This document shows positions 53,340 through 64,000 of a DNA stretch of 64,000 bases, piece after piece. A program made the position numbers and the translations under genes. The notes under the pieces were generated by a model. The model was not told where the DNA came from. It was given only the letters and a program-made list of their open reading frames with translations, and did no database searches. How positions within the stretch are numbered: position 1 is the stretch's first letter; each line of letters begins with the position of its first letter. The stretch lies in NCBI GenBank assembly GCA_020746875.1, contig JAGTJL010000013.1, positions 1,922,001 to 1,986,000 on the forward strand. Direction: 5' to 3'. The stretch is from Rhexocercosporidium sp. MPI-PUGE-AT-0058 (Eukaryota; Ascomycota; Leotiomycetes; Helotiales).

Positions 53340-54729
53340 TCAAAGAATCCGAAAGATAACAATCCCGGCACGATCCAAATCGACATCCTTCGTCACGGCC
53401 TTACTCTCTGCACTCTGCACTGCCGCAGCAACCACTAACTCGACCGCATCACAAACAGCTTTCTTCCTTTCCTCATCTCCCTCTCCAACAGTCACCCGAT
53501 CCCAATCCACACACAATGAGAGATACTCGAATAAAATCCGCACGACGCCCTCGTATTTTGCGCCTTTCGCTTGGAGTTGTTTGAGAGTGAGAGTGTTCCA
53601 TGAAATCAATGGCGCTCCAGCGAGAGCAGGCAGAACGATCGTGGGTGCTCCATTCAAAAGAACGTACTTGAGTACAGATTCGGACGGTCTGGCGGAAGAC
53701 GTCCACATCCCAAGACGATGAGGTTTCAATCCCAAGAGGACAACAGCTAATCGACGAGGCGGAGGTACCATTTCCTGCAGAGTTGGAGGTGGTGATGCAG
53801 GCTCAGAGTCAGGCGCATCAGCAGCAGGCTTTGACCGGTGCATTAAAGTCGTGAGTTTATCATTCATTCTAGAAACCTGAAGTTTTGTCTTCGAGGTCAA
53901 CGAAATCGTGGGAGTAAGCTCAACTTCCTCAACTTCCGGTGTCTCGCAAAGATGAAGAACTGCCGCACTCTGCGCAACAAGCGTCTCTCCAATCCGATAA
54001 TCTCCAGACAAGAACGGACCATGGCAGAACACCACATCTGGTTTCATTGTCCTAGGAATCACAGGTCTTCTTGCACTCGCAAACAGATACGGACTGAACC
54101 AACCCTTCTCCACAGCGAGATAATCGCCAACGCTTGCAAATAGACTCGGGTCAGCATGCGTGGAGCTTCTGAAGAATCCGAGTTTCGCATCCTCAACCGT
54201 ATGTCTATACTTCAATGTGATCGTCAAAGTCTTAACACCAGAAGTCGAGAGATTTGCATCATGTACTGGGATAATTTTGTTCAGTGGCTTGTCGATTAAG
54301 ACTTCGTTTCCAACCTGAACAGCAGCTGCGAATCCGGCATGTAGACCTAGTTCGACCAAGATCGTATCGCCGAATGAATCCATTGCCATATCTGAGATGG
54401 GTCCCATGGCCGGAGCAGCGACCATTGCTGTTCCTCCTGTTGCTGCTACGACAGTATGAACGGCTAGATCACGGAACCGAATGCATGGGAGCAGCAGGGG
54501 TGATGAATCTCCCCATGGAGAGAGGCACACAACTGAAGTGCCTGTTGCTCGTAGTGACTCGTAGGTTGAGACAAATATACGTCCTGTCATTGACTGTAAT
54601 ATAGATAAGCTTGAGTCTCTGTTGAAAATATGCTTTGTTTACCCCGGCGAGTTTCCTTACGATCCATGCTGCTTCTTTCTGGTCTTCTTTGTGCACCGAT
54701 GACGGATCAATAGGTCCTAGTGCGGACAT
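53340..54729 (-). CDS. conserved-looking protein of unknown function
   Basis: Two minus-strand exons: 54643-54729 and 53340-54593, split by a 49-nt intron, 1341 nt, 446 residues. I chose the ATG at 54729 (MSALGPIDPSS); starting in exon 2 would give 416 residues. I do not recognise the family. The N-terminal half is rich in small and hydrophobic residues with beta-strand character ('VSTYESLRATGTSVVCL', 'GDTILVELGLHAGFAAAV', 'TLTITLKYRHTVEDA'). A Pro/Ser-rich linker spans about residues 275-300. The C-terminal part has 'VRILFEYLSLCVDWDRV' and ends 'GIVIFRIL'. No signal peptide or membrane span is clear. The intron is well formed. Confidence 0.7.
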
Positions 54730-55937
54730 TATCACAATTTTCTGGAGATTTCAGGCGATAATATCGAAGCTTTATGCAGAAGCGGCTTCAATATGGAAAA
54801 CATTTCCAAGGTCGGAGGTTGGAGAATGTTTTGCAAGGATCATGCCAAGGCAGGGCAGGTTAAGCGACTTATGTAATCAGCGCCACCCCATCTGGCGCAT
54901 CCCTCCTCCTCTCTTCTCCGTTGATTCAGCTCTTGACAATAATCAATCCAATTTTGAGGACTCCTCGGATGTATTTCAATGGTTTAAAACTTTCAAATGC
55001 ATTCTAATGCTTTGCTAGATGTTTCCATTTATAGGTGGCTTCAATCCTTGAAGCCTGAAGACACATGTTTCGGACCACGATGACCGCTGGCAAACACTTT
55101 TAGATTATATACGCACATGGTCGATATGAGGAATGCCGACTCGAAAGTACTGGTTCGTTTCGATCCCGATATCTAGTCTTTGTGTGTCCGCCTTTGTAAC
55201 TTTTGAAAAGGATTCCTAATTCTAAATCTCAAACAGCTGACCTGGCATCCCTCATGTCACACCTTCTCGGATTTCGATCATTCACTGATAGACCACAACC
55301 ATAGTCTTCTGCTGAAAAAGCCCGAGACAAACTCTTCCTTTAAAATGAATCTACATCAATAATGTTCCGAGATTTGGCACCACTGAAAATTCGCTTGGGG
55401 GCGAATTCACTGTTCACTTTTGGATTGGATGTCGCATACAGGCGCTCCCTTCGTGCATCATGCCAACGAGACGGTCACTCAATTTCCTAAAATCTTTTCA
55501 AATTAAAGATCGATTGGAAACATCTTTAATATTCTATCATATTAACGCACGGTGAATTGAGTGACCGTCTCCCCCACCTCTCCCCCACCTTTGACATACT
55601 GAGATGGTGCTTCGGAATCGTCCCAAGTAGAAGCCGAGCGACCAGAAGAATTTTGAGGGGTCTAATGGGATTATTAAATCCACCATACATCTTGTTCTGT
55701 TCCTGTTTCAAATTCCGGTACCTGCATCCGCCCCAATATCTGATTAATACCCCACATAGGGTCCCTTTGCCTATTTACCCCTCACTAAGCGAGCTCTTCA
55801 TATAGCCGACGGGAAAGCGATATATTACTCCATCAAACCAGCCAAAGACACATCGATAAGATGCCGCATCCCATCATGTATAAAAGTCAAACCCCCCAGC
55901 ATACTTGGCATACCTTGCACAAGCATTACGTCAAAAT
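54730..55937. other. intergenic with a hairpin element, SGNH esterase promoter
   Basis: 1.2 kb without a supported gene, between two divergent genes. It contains the 104-bp inverted-repeat element at 55468-55571 and the promoter of the SGNH esterase. Confidence 0.5.
55468..55571. repeat. MITE-like element with 17-bp perfect terminal inverted repeats
   Basis: GAGACGGTCACTCAATT at 55468-55484 and its exact complement AATTGAGTGACCGTCTC at 55555-55571 enclose 70 bp of AT-rich DNA with a nested hairpin (ATTAAAGAT at 55502-55510 and ATCTTTAAT at 55522-55530). No open frame. No clear target-site duplication flanks it. It could be a miniature inverted-repeat transposable element or a structured regulatory element upstream of the SGNH esterase. 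Confidence 0.6.
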
Positions 55938-57371
55938 ATGTTACCGAAACTCTCTGTGTTAGCTGTCCTGCTATGGCTAGGATCAAGCACAGCACTTCCT
56001 CACCTGGAAACCCGGCAGACGAACATAACTGGGTACCACTGGGTCGATGCATGGACATCAATGCCCCAGCTTGTCGAACCAGATAACCTCCCACCAGCAC
56101 CATTCGTATATCCTCTTTCCCTCCGCTTCTCGAAACAAATCTAACACAGCGCAGCGCAGTAGCCCAATCCTGGCAAATGCCACCCTCCGCCAAACATTCC
56201 ACATAACACTCTCCGCCGCAAGAATTCGTATCCAGATCTCCAATACATTCGGGACGTCCGATCTCCCCATAACAGCCGCTTCCCTCGCTCTCCCACTCGG
56301 CGGAAAAGCCGGGGTCAAGGATATCCAACCCTCTCCTCTCGCAGGTTTAACATTTGGCGGTTCATCTTCAGTCGTCATTCCTCGAGGTAAAGCCGTCTAT
56401 TCTGACCCCGTCGATTTCCCTGTCCTGGCTCAGAGTATGGTCACTCTTAATATGTATCTTGCGAAGGGGCAGGCGGGGAGTAGCATTACAGGCCATCCTG
56501 GGAGCCGGACCACGAGTTGGATGCAGACTGGGAACAAAGTCAATGCAACGAGTCTCACAGGAACGAGTACGAAGCATTGGTACGTATTCCTCCTCTCTAT
56601 GACACTTCGAAGAGCTGGAGCTGATCAGACAGGTATTTCGCAAGCGCGATCGAAGCGTGGGCTTCCAAAAATACCAGCGCTTTCGTTATCCTGGGGGACA
56701 GTATAACAGATGGTCGAGGCAGCGACGATGATATGAATAACCGGTTCGTTCACGTCCCCTCTTCTTCCAACCCTTTCTGACTCTCTGCCAGCTGGCCAGA
56801 TCTGCTCCTCTCCAAGATGGCCAAAGCAAACATTTCCAACATCTCAGTAAACAACCAAGCAGCAGGCGGCAACCGAGTCCTAGCAGACGGACTCGGCCCC
56901 TCTCTCGTCTCCCGCTACACCCGCGACGCCATCACTCAGTCCGGTGTAAAGTACGTTCTCCTCTTCATAGGTGTCAACGACATCGGTAGTGCCTCCACCG
57001 ACTCCGGCACTCAGACCCGAATCTCCAACTCCCTGATCTCGGCATTTAAAACCATCATCGCGGACTGCAAGAAGAATAAACTCGCTGTTTTCGGAGCGAC
57101 CATCACGCCGTTTGGAGGGAGTGGACAGAGCTATTCTAATCCTGAGAGGGAGAAGAGTCGGAATAGAGTTAATGAGTGGATTTTGAGCAAGGAGGCGGGG
57201 TTTGATGCCGTGGTGGATTTTGCGAAGATCGTGGGGGATCCGGCGAACACGAGTCAGTTGAAGAGTACATATGATGGAGGAGATCATTTGCATCCAAATG
57301 CTGCCGGGTATCAAGCTATGGCTGAGGGGTTTCCGGTTGAAATCTTCAGGAAGTTCGAGAATGTTGTGTGA
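55938..57371 (+). CDS. secreted SGNH-family esterase
   Basis: Four exons: 55938-56105, 56155-56579, 56633-56743 and 56792-57371, total 1284 nt, 427 residues. The first ~19 residues form a signal peptide ('MLPKLSVLAVLLWLGSSTA'). An N-terminal beta-rich domain ('TFHITLSAARIRIQISNTFG') is followed by the SGNH hydrolase fold, with the nucleophile in 'VILGDSITDGRG' (S221), the oxyanion Asn in 'LLFIGVNDIG' and the catalytic pair in 'DHLHPN' (D399, H402). Relatives in fungi act on acylated polysaccharides or esters outside the cell; the substrate is not known here. The frame is intact and all catalytic blocks are present. Confidence 0.9.
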
Positions 57372-58813
57372 GGTTGGTGAGGTGAGATGGGAAATTAGAG
57401 ACCGGAGGAGTCCTGAGAATTAAATGTATATATATGTGGCTAGACGCGTATATAGATGGATCGAGCTACCTTGCATATATAGAAATATAAAAGCTTAAAG
57501 GTCTTGTAAAAACATTGTTGATCATAGTTTCTCGGTTTCAGCACCCATTCCGTTTGGCATCTCAAAGAATTCCAAACTTACGACTTAAATAAAATCAGCT
57601 GAAGAACTGAAGAAGAGATGTTGCCGTTGTTGTCGTTCTTGTTGTTGTTGACGAAGAAAGTCAGTCAAGCGAGGGCCCGGTGATATTGTCGCCAAATCTT
57701 CGGCTGAACTGAACTCTCTTCCTCTCTTCCCCTCGTCCATCTCGTACAGCCAACTAGAATACTGCCGGGGGCCTTTGGCAACTTTCAGTCGTTCTTCCGT
57801 CATCCCGACAGATCAGATCGGATCTACTTAGTACTTACTCTACAATATCTCTCGCAGGATCTCGAATCTTCCCTCAACCCCAACCACCAACACTCAACAA
57901 CACTCAACGCTCAATCGTCATCATCCCTCAACACCAGATCCTCCCTCTCTACGATCATCACGAACCTCTCCAGCGACTATATATCTATCTGCTGTACCAG
58001 CATTCCAGTCAGTCCTCTATACGATCGACGCCTCCAACCCTCCCCCTCTCTGACCCTTTGCGAATACCCCGCCATCACCACCCTGCCCCCTCCCCCAGAC
58101 AGTGCAGCTTCATCCCCGGTCCACGCCAATACCGAGCAGTCTGCAAGGCTGTGCATAGTTACTTACACGCGGCGTAGTACAGACCCAGACGATAAAGGGT
58201 AAACACAGTACCACGGTATCGCAATACCACAGTATCGCAACAACACAGTGCCACAATACCACAGTACCACCGCAGCTTCCAACCAACCACACCCACCCCC
58301 TCGTTCTATGCAATCGGCATATATCCTCGCCCTACCGCATCGTCGTACCGTACCGCTGCATCGCCTTGCGGCAGAGACAGGCAAAGAGCAGGGCCCTCTG
58401 CAGTCCATCGCCAGTCGCAGCGAACCAATATATGCATCTTACATGCACCTCATCATCTGCCATCATCATCACTGGTCCGCCGCCGCTTCAGCGTCTGACT
58501 TGTCCCGTAAGCTCGGTGCTTTCCACGGCCCCAGCTCTACGAATCCGCCAGGATCAGATCAGCATCACTATCAGGATCGTGGGTGGCATTGACACTGGAT
58601 AGGGATCTCTTTTGCCTTTGAGCACATTGGGCTTATACAGGATTACACCAACATTCCAGGCTGACGAACCTATTACGAACCTCTTCTGCGACCTGGACTG
58701 CTTCTGCGAACAAAGAATAACCATCTGCCAATAAAACATCCTTTGCGCCGGTCCGTGCTATCCCACGATCACCTCCAATCTCCAATATCCCACCTCGAAA
58801 ACCCCGCCATAGT
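57372..58813. other. intergenic and long 5' leader of RIC8
   Basis: 1.4 kb without a supported gene. 57840-58100 is strongly CT-rich, a common feature of fungal promoters and leaders. An imperfect short repeat of CCACAGTA-type words lies at 58204-58270. Confidence 0.5.
58204..58270. repeat. imperfect short tandem repeat upstream of RIC8
   Basis: About four diverged copies of a 15-17 nt unit built on 'ATACCACAGTATCGCA' (for example CAGTACCACGGTATCGCA, ATACCACAGTATCGCA and ATACCACAGTACCAC). Located 0.55-0.6 kb before the RIC8 start codon. Confidence 0.5.
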
Positions 58814-60501
58814 ATGCCGTTCTGCGAAAAGACCCCCATGATGTCCACCACCCCGAGAGGCTCTATCTCCTCAGTGGATTTGACCTTGAATGGACCAGGT
58901 AGGAAGCTCTTGCGGTTGGCAGATCCGTACTAACAAAGACAGCCAAACTAGAGGAAGTCACCAAACTCATGGGAAAGCTTACAGCAGACCTTGAGAAAAT
59001 CGCCCTCCTACCGCACCGTACGACCCCTACACCACTCACAAACACCCACTGACATTCGCAGAACGAGATGCGTTACTGGAACAAGTTAAGGTCTTTGGTC
59101 GTGACCCCGCCAATGCAGACCCCATCTTCACCAAAGAGGCAAGTCACATCCCCTACCACATCCGCAGAGCTAACCATCCACAGGGAATAGAGACCCTTAC
59201 GCGACATGCCTTCAACAGTCCCTCCTTGACAACCTCCCGAAACGCCCTGCGATGTTTAGCCAACGCTCTCCTCCTCCGAGCCGAAACGAGACAGATATTC
59301 GTGGATTTGGGATACGAACAAAAGGCATGCAACAAGTTGAAGAACGATAGCAGGGACGATGAGTTTCTGGTCTCGCGGATCATCTTCCTTACGACCTACA
59401 ACTCGAATGTGAATCTGGAGAAGTTGGTCGATCAATATCATCTGGCGGAATACATTTGTCAAAATGTCAGCAGGCATTCGAAACAATACGTCACGAAGCA
59501 GAAAAAAGTCAAGGAGTTGGATCCGATGGAGGATATGGCCTTGATCGAGACGATGAAGTTGATGTTCAATATCACACATCATTGTCCTCAACGAGTGGGA
59601 GCTTTCTCTCCAGCAGTTCAACCGATGTTAATCCTTCTCACGAGACGAACGATATCGAGTAGCAAACCTCTGGAACAGCCGATTGGATCACTGGTTAATG
59701 CGTTGATGAATCTGGCATTGGAGGAGAAGGATAATGTGGCCACGTTGTTTCCAAAATCAACTCCAAATGTCAACGTGGATCGACTAATTGAGATATTGGG
59801 GAAGAGTATGAAGGCATACAAGGATGAGGTATACAAGGACGAGGATCTCGAACAGAATGTCTCGCCACTTATTCAATTGATAAGGAAGGTTTATGAACTT
59901 GCGCCAAAGGAAGTTCAGGCACATCTACAACGAATACTGCTCCCCTCCGAAGAGGATCGAAAGCAAATCTTGGGCCGAGCAGAAACCCTTTCATCATGTC
60001 TCCTCCGTCTGACGAACAATGCAACAACTCCCAAGGTCAGGGAGTTGATTTCCTCGTTATTCTTTGATCTCTCCGCCAAAGACCCGAAGATCTTCGTCCA
60101 GAACGTGGGATACGGATTTGCGTCAGGGTTTCTGTTCCAGCACAATGTGCCTATACCCGAGAATGCCCTAGAGGCGTGGAGTACAGGTAGCGAGAGCAGT
60201 AATACTCGGGCGAGTCAGGAGAGTAGGGATTTTCCTGGCCGAGTCAATCCTATCACCGGTCAATTACTGGACATGGAAGAGACGCCCGAAGTAGAGGAGA
60301 TGACTGAAGCGGAGAAAGAACGGGAAGCTGAGAAGTTGTTTGTTCTTTTCGAGAGGTATGTTCGTATCGCATCTGCTCAATTCTTGCTAATATCTCCCCA
60401 GATTGAAGAAGACTGGGGTTATGAGTGTACAGAATCCGGTGGAGAAGGCGTTTCATGAAGGTCGATTTGAGGAGTTACCGGATGATGACGACGAGAAGTG
60501 A
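58814..60501 (+). CDS. ric8: RIC8, guanine-nucleotide exchange factor and chaperone of G-alpha
   Basis: Five exons: 58814-58898, 58943-59017, 59062-59138, 59184-60355 and 60402-60501, total 1509 nt, 502 residues. The protein is an armadillo/HEAT-like helical solenoid of the synembryn/RIC8 family. Recognisable blocks are 'NADPIFTKE|GIETLTRHAFN', 'NALRCLANALLLRAETRQIF', 'FLTTYNSNVNLEKLVD', 'GSLVNALMNL' and the acidic C terminus 'FEELPDDDDEK'. RIC8 folds newly made G-alpha subunits and promotes nucleotide exchange. In fungi it is needed for growth, sporulation and virulence. Intron 3 (59139-59183) has a GC donor (GAG|GCAAGT) with a normal GCTAAC branch site and CAG acceptor. I placed the start at the first in-frame ATG at 58814; ATGs eight and nine codons later are alternatives. 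Confidence 0.92.
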
Positions 60502-60763
60502 GTAACAACGTAAGATACGTAGATATGGGGGGAGCAGCTGGGTTGGTTTTTGATATCCAAAATCGCGGTTGGGGGGCACATGTTATGAATGGGCATTTCC
60601 GGAGTTGGGAATTGTGGGAATATCAAAAGGATAAGAGTGAAATCAGACGTCAGTTACTTTACACTTCTTTCTGCCTTTTTGTGATTCTATTGCGCCTGCC
60701 TTCCTCCCACTCCCAACAAGCTCCAACCCAACCAGACCTAACAACGCCTCACTATCAACTACT

Positions 60764-61576
60764 CTACCCTCCTTTCATCATCAGTCTAATCTCCTCCTCC
60801 CTCAACATGTGCCCCAGCTCATAAGACTCGCCCCAGCATAAAGCGCTCCGCGCTCTATGTTTCCTCTCCCAGGACTTGCGCCTCCTTCTCCCTTCTGTCA
60901 ATATTTTGTGTCTTATCTGTATCTGTTGCATAGCGTCCTCCCGTGACATGGGTACGGCCGGCACTTTACGACGAGGAGGGCCGCCGATTGTGCCGGGGTT
61001 GTGTGCTCTGCTCATTGAGGATATGTATGGGGCCGGGGATGAGGGGGAAGAGGCACTAGTATTGACTGAGTTTGTTGAGGGGGCTGCATGATGGATTCGA
61101 GATGGTGCTGGTGCCGGTGCTGACGTTGATGTTGATACTAATGCCGAGAACGCCGGCTTCCCTCCTCTGTTTCCCTTTTCCTTCTCAGCGACTTTGACGA
61201 CTCTACTATCCCTCGACTGCAATTCCTTCACTCCCGGTTCTGCCTTCTTTCCACTCCCCTGCACCCCTCCTCCACTTTTCCCTCTCTGCCATGGCTTCAC
61301 AGCAGCGTTCCACGGATTGTCCTCCGGAGCTGGAGGCGTTGCATCTACCATGCCAAATGGTCTCGCAGGTTGCGGTCTGGAGATGGTTTGTGGTGGTCCC
61401 GTTATCCTCGAGGAGTTGGACGGAGGAGTTGGTGTTGGTGCTTGTCCTAGTTGTGGTACTGCGCGAGAATTTCGCTGAGAGCGTGGTGGGAAGGGCCCAA
61501 TCGGACCCAAGTCCTTCAATCTAGAGAAGGTGCTGATGTAGGGAGCAGGAGGGGAGGGTTTGCGTGGTGTCGACAT
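60764..61576 (-). CDS. proline-rich disordered protein with a duplicated motif
   Basis: Single-exon frame, 270 residues from the ATG at 61576 (MSTPRKPS). The frame continues upstream only to a non-ATG codon. It is Pro/Ser/Arg-rich and disordered. The motif 'PAPYIS..SR..x.GxIGxxPxR' occurs twice, near the N terminus ('PAPYISTFSRLKDLGPIG') and near residue 185 ('PAPYISSMSRAHNPGTIGG'). The C-terminal 60 residues are basic and helical ('MQQIQIRHKILTEGRRRRKSWE') with 'RSALCWGESYELGHMLREEE'. I do not recognise the family. It is convergent with RIC8, with 262 bp between the stops. Real expression is likely but not proven. Confidence 0.6.
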   Translation of the reverse strand: MSTPRKPSPPAPYISTFSRLKDLGPIGPFPPRSQRNSRAVPQLGQAPTPTPPSNSSRITGPPQTISRPQPARPFGMVDATPPAPEDNPWNAAVKPWQRGKSGGGVQGSGKKAEPGVKELQSRDSRVVKVAEKEKGNRGGKPAFSALVSTSTSAPAPAPSRIHHAAPSTNSVNTSASSPSSPAPYISSMSRAHNPGTIGGPPRRKVPAVPMSREDAMQQIQIRHKILTEGRRRRKSWERKHRARSALCWGESYELGHMLREEEIRLMMKGG

Positions 61577-63117
61577 CGTGTTATGTTCTTGAAGGTGGAC
61601 AGATTCAACTATTAGGAGAGATTTTGTAGATCTGGTTGTAGAGAAAAGGTTTGAGATTTTGGTTGGGTACGGAATGAATATGCTTAAGAAAAGAGAAAGA
61701 AAAAAAGAAACAATCTTGTGTGTTGAGCTAGCCTTGCGAATTAAAATACATTGTGGTTGACTGGGCACGTGCCCTTTGTTTACTTCGCGTCGCGAGCTTA
61801 TTTGGAGTTCACCTTTTCCTTCGCTCCCTGCTTCCTCTTTGCAGAGCTTCCTCCTCCCTAATGAACCTCTCGAATCACCTATCCTACCCAGAACATAAAC
61901 TCATACATACATGGGGGACATGACTCTCCCTTGAAAGTCTATAGAGCCAAGAAGGAGTCAAACAACAGCTCGAGTGGCGGGAAACCCTCGTTCTGTTTGG
62001 TAGTCTCCCTCGGGTCTCTATATCGGTTCTTCGTTCGCGAAGAATATCAGATTGCTGTTACGGCGGTGGAACGTCTTCGGGCACCCCCTTTTGCACTCCT
62101 TCCCTCACCGGTAGGAGAATATCAGCTTCGGCATCGGTAGAATCTCTCTCGATTCTATATCGGTTTCGTATTTACAAGAGCATCAGATTGCTATCATAGT
62201 GGTCGAGTTGTCTTCAAACGTATCAGCACTTCTTACCTCTACCGGGGGAGAGCAACAGGTCGCTTAATTGAGACCTTATCAAACAAACAACCCGTTGTTC
62301 AGGGCCCTCAAAAGCTCTCATTCAACATTTTTGTAATCATACTTGCTTCTGCTTGAGAAGTCACTGTTGACTCTCGTAGGAAGAATACGCACTTCGGAGC
62401 TCAAACACTGACGAGTTGATCACAATGCTTATATTTCAAGCCAGGACCTGTTTCACAACAGGAAAGTGTTAGGAAGGTTATGATCCAACACCTGTACGTG
62501 GCGCCTTCTACGTACTTGTAGCTCTGGTCGAGAGTATAAAGCCAAGAGTGGGTCGGAATCCCTTGTTTTTGTTGAACATCGCCGACGTTCGAAACGAATC
62601 GATTCGAAAATCAATAATCCCATCAGCCGAGAGACATCCTGGAACCGCATCCAGGCAAGAGAATGGAATTGACGGACAAGTATATGAGTCTCGTCCAAAC
62701 ATTAGAAACCCTATTTAGATCAACTGCAACTTATAGCTTGTCAACCACAAGAGCTTCGGGGATCAGCATTCGCATCTACTAACAGGTACGCCGAAGGGTA
62801 GCACTTGCTCGGATAGACGTCAGATACCAGAATTTTCTATTCGAGCACAACAATTGCTTTAACTCGAGAAGAATTACGCATTGATATTCATGACATCAGT
62901 GCAAGAGCAGTATATCCATCTTGTATTGATTTCCGGTCCTGAATAGAGCTCAGAAAGTCTTGACACATCACGTGGACAACCAGTCCAGTCTCCATATCGC
63001 CAAGTCGGATTCGGGAGCAACATCATCCATCATCTCTTCAACATCTCCGAGCTCGTGACAAGAATCCACGATTCTTCGTTCGTGAAACTCTAACTCCCCT
63101 TCTCCAAGATCCTCGAA
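61577..63117. other. intergenic with a diverged direct repeat
   Basis: 1.5 kb between divergent genes. No supported gene. Contains two diverged copies of an 84-bp sequence (62000-62083 and 62137-62220) and the promoter of the PQ-loop gene. Confidence 0.5.
62000..62220. repeat. diverged 84-bp direct repeat, two copies
   Basis: 62000-62083 and 62137-62220 share long matches, such as 'TCTATATCGG' and 'CATCAGATTGCT' (first copy 'TATCAGATTGCT'), at the same relative positions with no length change. They are separated by 53 bp. This is an old local duplication in non-coding DNA. Confidence 0.6.
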
Positions 63118-64000
63118 ATGGACGTCCCAATCGCAGCCAATGTCCTCGGTACGATCGGTGCAGTCTGCTGGTCAATTCAAGTACAGTATCCTCTGTTCCT
63201 CGTCTCCTCCCACACATCGACTAACATACCCAGCTCATCCCGCAGATAATAATCAACTACCGTCGCCACAATACGGTTGGTCTACAGCGGTCTATGATGC
63301 TTCTCTGGGCGTGTGCAGGCGTCCCTCTCGGCGCGTACAATATCGCTGGGAACTTCAATGTTGCGCTGCAGGTCCAGCCGCAGATCTTGACGGTTCTGAG
63401 TCTCATTACCTGGATTCAATGCTACTACTACGATGATGTGAGCTCTCTTCCGCCCTTCTCAGATGGAGGAGCAAGCGCAAGAGTGGATGCGAGCACGTGC
63501 TGATGGAAAAATAGAAATGGAGCGTGATGAAATGCAGCATACTTGTCACTGTGATTGGAGCACTTTTTGGAGGGATCGAGACCGGTCTGGTACTCGCTCT
63601 GAAGGTGCGCTGCTCCTTCGCTGCTCCGAGAATCTGGAACTGACTTCCACAGTCCGGACTCGAGAGTGACAGACACTGGCCTGTCGTCCTCATGGGCGTT
63701 ATCTCAACAATCCTCCTGTCAGCCGGTGTCCTACGCCATTACTGGGACATTTACATCCACCGAACAGTTCGAGGGATCTCTTTCATCTTCGTTGGCATCG
63801 ATGCAGCAGGCGATGTCTTCTCTTTGATTTCTGTTTGTGCGTTCTCCTCTCCCGTCTCAGTCAACGAAAACCCCTGACTGATGATGTAGTCTTCCAACCC
63901 AAACTCGATATCCTAGGGATGGTCATCTACGCAACTGAGTTCGTTCTTTGGTGTGGTGTCTTTGCTTGTGGTGGATACTTCAACTTGCGGCCTTGGATTC
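63118..64000 (+). CDS. PQ-loop repeat membrane protein, truncated by the window edge
   Basis: Five exons seen: 63118-63180, 63234-63437, 63515-63604, 63653-63836, and 63890 to beyond the edge. Spliced translation starts 'MDVPIAANVLGTIGAVCWSIQ', then 'LIPQIIINYRRHNTVGLQ', the first PQ-loop motif. Several hydrophobic spans follow, including 'PVVLMGVISTILLSAGVLRHYW' and 'DILGMVIYATEFVLWCGVF'. The family includes transporters of cationic amino acids and cystine at vacuole or lysosome membranes and related proteins of unknown role; no substrate is assigned. The 3' end lies outside the window. Distinct from the MPDU1-like PQ-loop protein at 25.8-26.8 kb. Confidence 0.85.

Noticed and set aside
57600..57660. 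GTT-rich microsatellite-like stretch
   Set aside because: Short and irregular; ordinary low-complexity sequence in an intergenic region.
61577..61768. 64-residue N-terminal extension of the proline-rich protein
   Set aside because: The frame is open but starts at GTG, and no ATG precedes the one at 61576.

Overview
The window comes from a filamentous ascomycete (Pezizomycotina). Genes are split by short introns (about 44-96 nt) with GT..AG ends and CTAAC-like branch sites. The content is typical of such fungi: a HET-domain protein, an oxylipin-forming Ppo dioxygenase-P450 fusion, a cellulase with a CBM1, a necrosis-inducing NLP protein, a LaeA-like methyltransferase and a PTH11/rhodopsin-like membrane protein. 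The AT-rich, mutation-riddled left end indicates RIP (repeat-induced point mutation). A leotiomycete-like plant-associated or saprotrophic fungus would fit, but the class is an inference. I saw no rRNA, CRISPR or plasmid-type feature and could not identify a tRNA.

Layout. 1-4010 is an AT-rich island holding wrecks of a Ty3/Gypsy retrotransposon (minus strand, gag zinc knuckle then reverse transcriptase) and of a pogo/Fot1-type DNA transposase (plus strand). From about 4.06 kb the sequence becomes ordinary gene-bearing DNA: a possible chymotrypsin-fold protein with a GxCGG motif (4.5-6.0 kb), a broken vWA-domain gene (6.3-7.8 kb), an intact VIT-vWA protein (8.9-12.1 kb), a secreted GH5 endoglucanase with CBM1 (13.1-14.8 kb), a CBM48-HET fusion (14.8-17.1 kb) and a large unknown protein (18.0-21.2 kb). 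Next come a secreted FMN 2-hydroxy-acid dehydrogenase (24.0-25.3 kb), an MPDU1-like PQ-loop protein (25.8-26.8 kb), a rhodopsin-like membrane protein (28.5-29.9 kb), an unknown membrane protein (30.0-30.8 kb) and a DUF2235 hydrolase (31.7-33.8 kb).

35.4-38.7 kb encodes a complete Ppo fatty-acid dioxygenase/P450 fusion. It is followed by a divergent pair, a P450 (39.1-40.8 kb) and a LaeA-like methyltransferase (41.2-42.8 kb). Both carry reading-frame lesions and look like a small decayed secondary-metabolism locus. 43.4-49.6 kb is RIF1, with protein phosphatase 1 docking motifs near its N terminus. The right part carries the PHS1/HACD 3-hydroxyacyl-CoA dehydratase, an NLP, an unknown 446-residue protein, a secreted SGNH esterase, the RIC8 G-alpha exchange factor/chaperone, a proline-rich disordered protein and, running off the edge, a PQ-loop membrane protein.

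Most genes are single units with no operon logic. Themes are lignocellulose and lipid turnover (endoglucanase, SGNH esterase, hydroxy-acid dehydrogenase), fungal or plant interaction (HET, NLP, rhodopsin-like receptor, oxylipin synthase) and housekeeping (RIF1, RIC8, PHS1, MPDU1). I built exon structures by hand from splice signals. For each completed multi-exon gene the exon lengths sum to a multiple of three; the P450 does so only if one missing base is allowed for.
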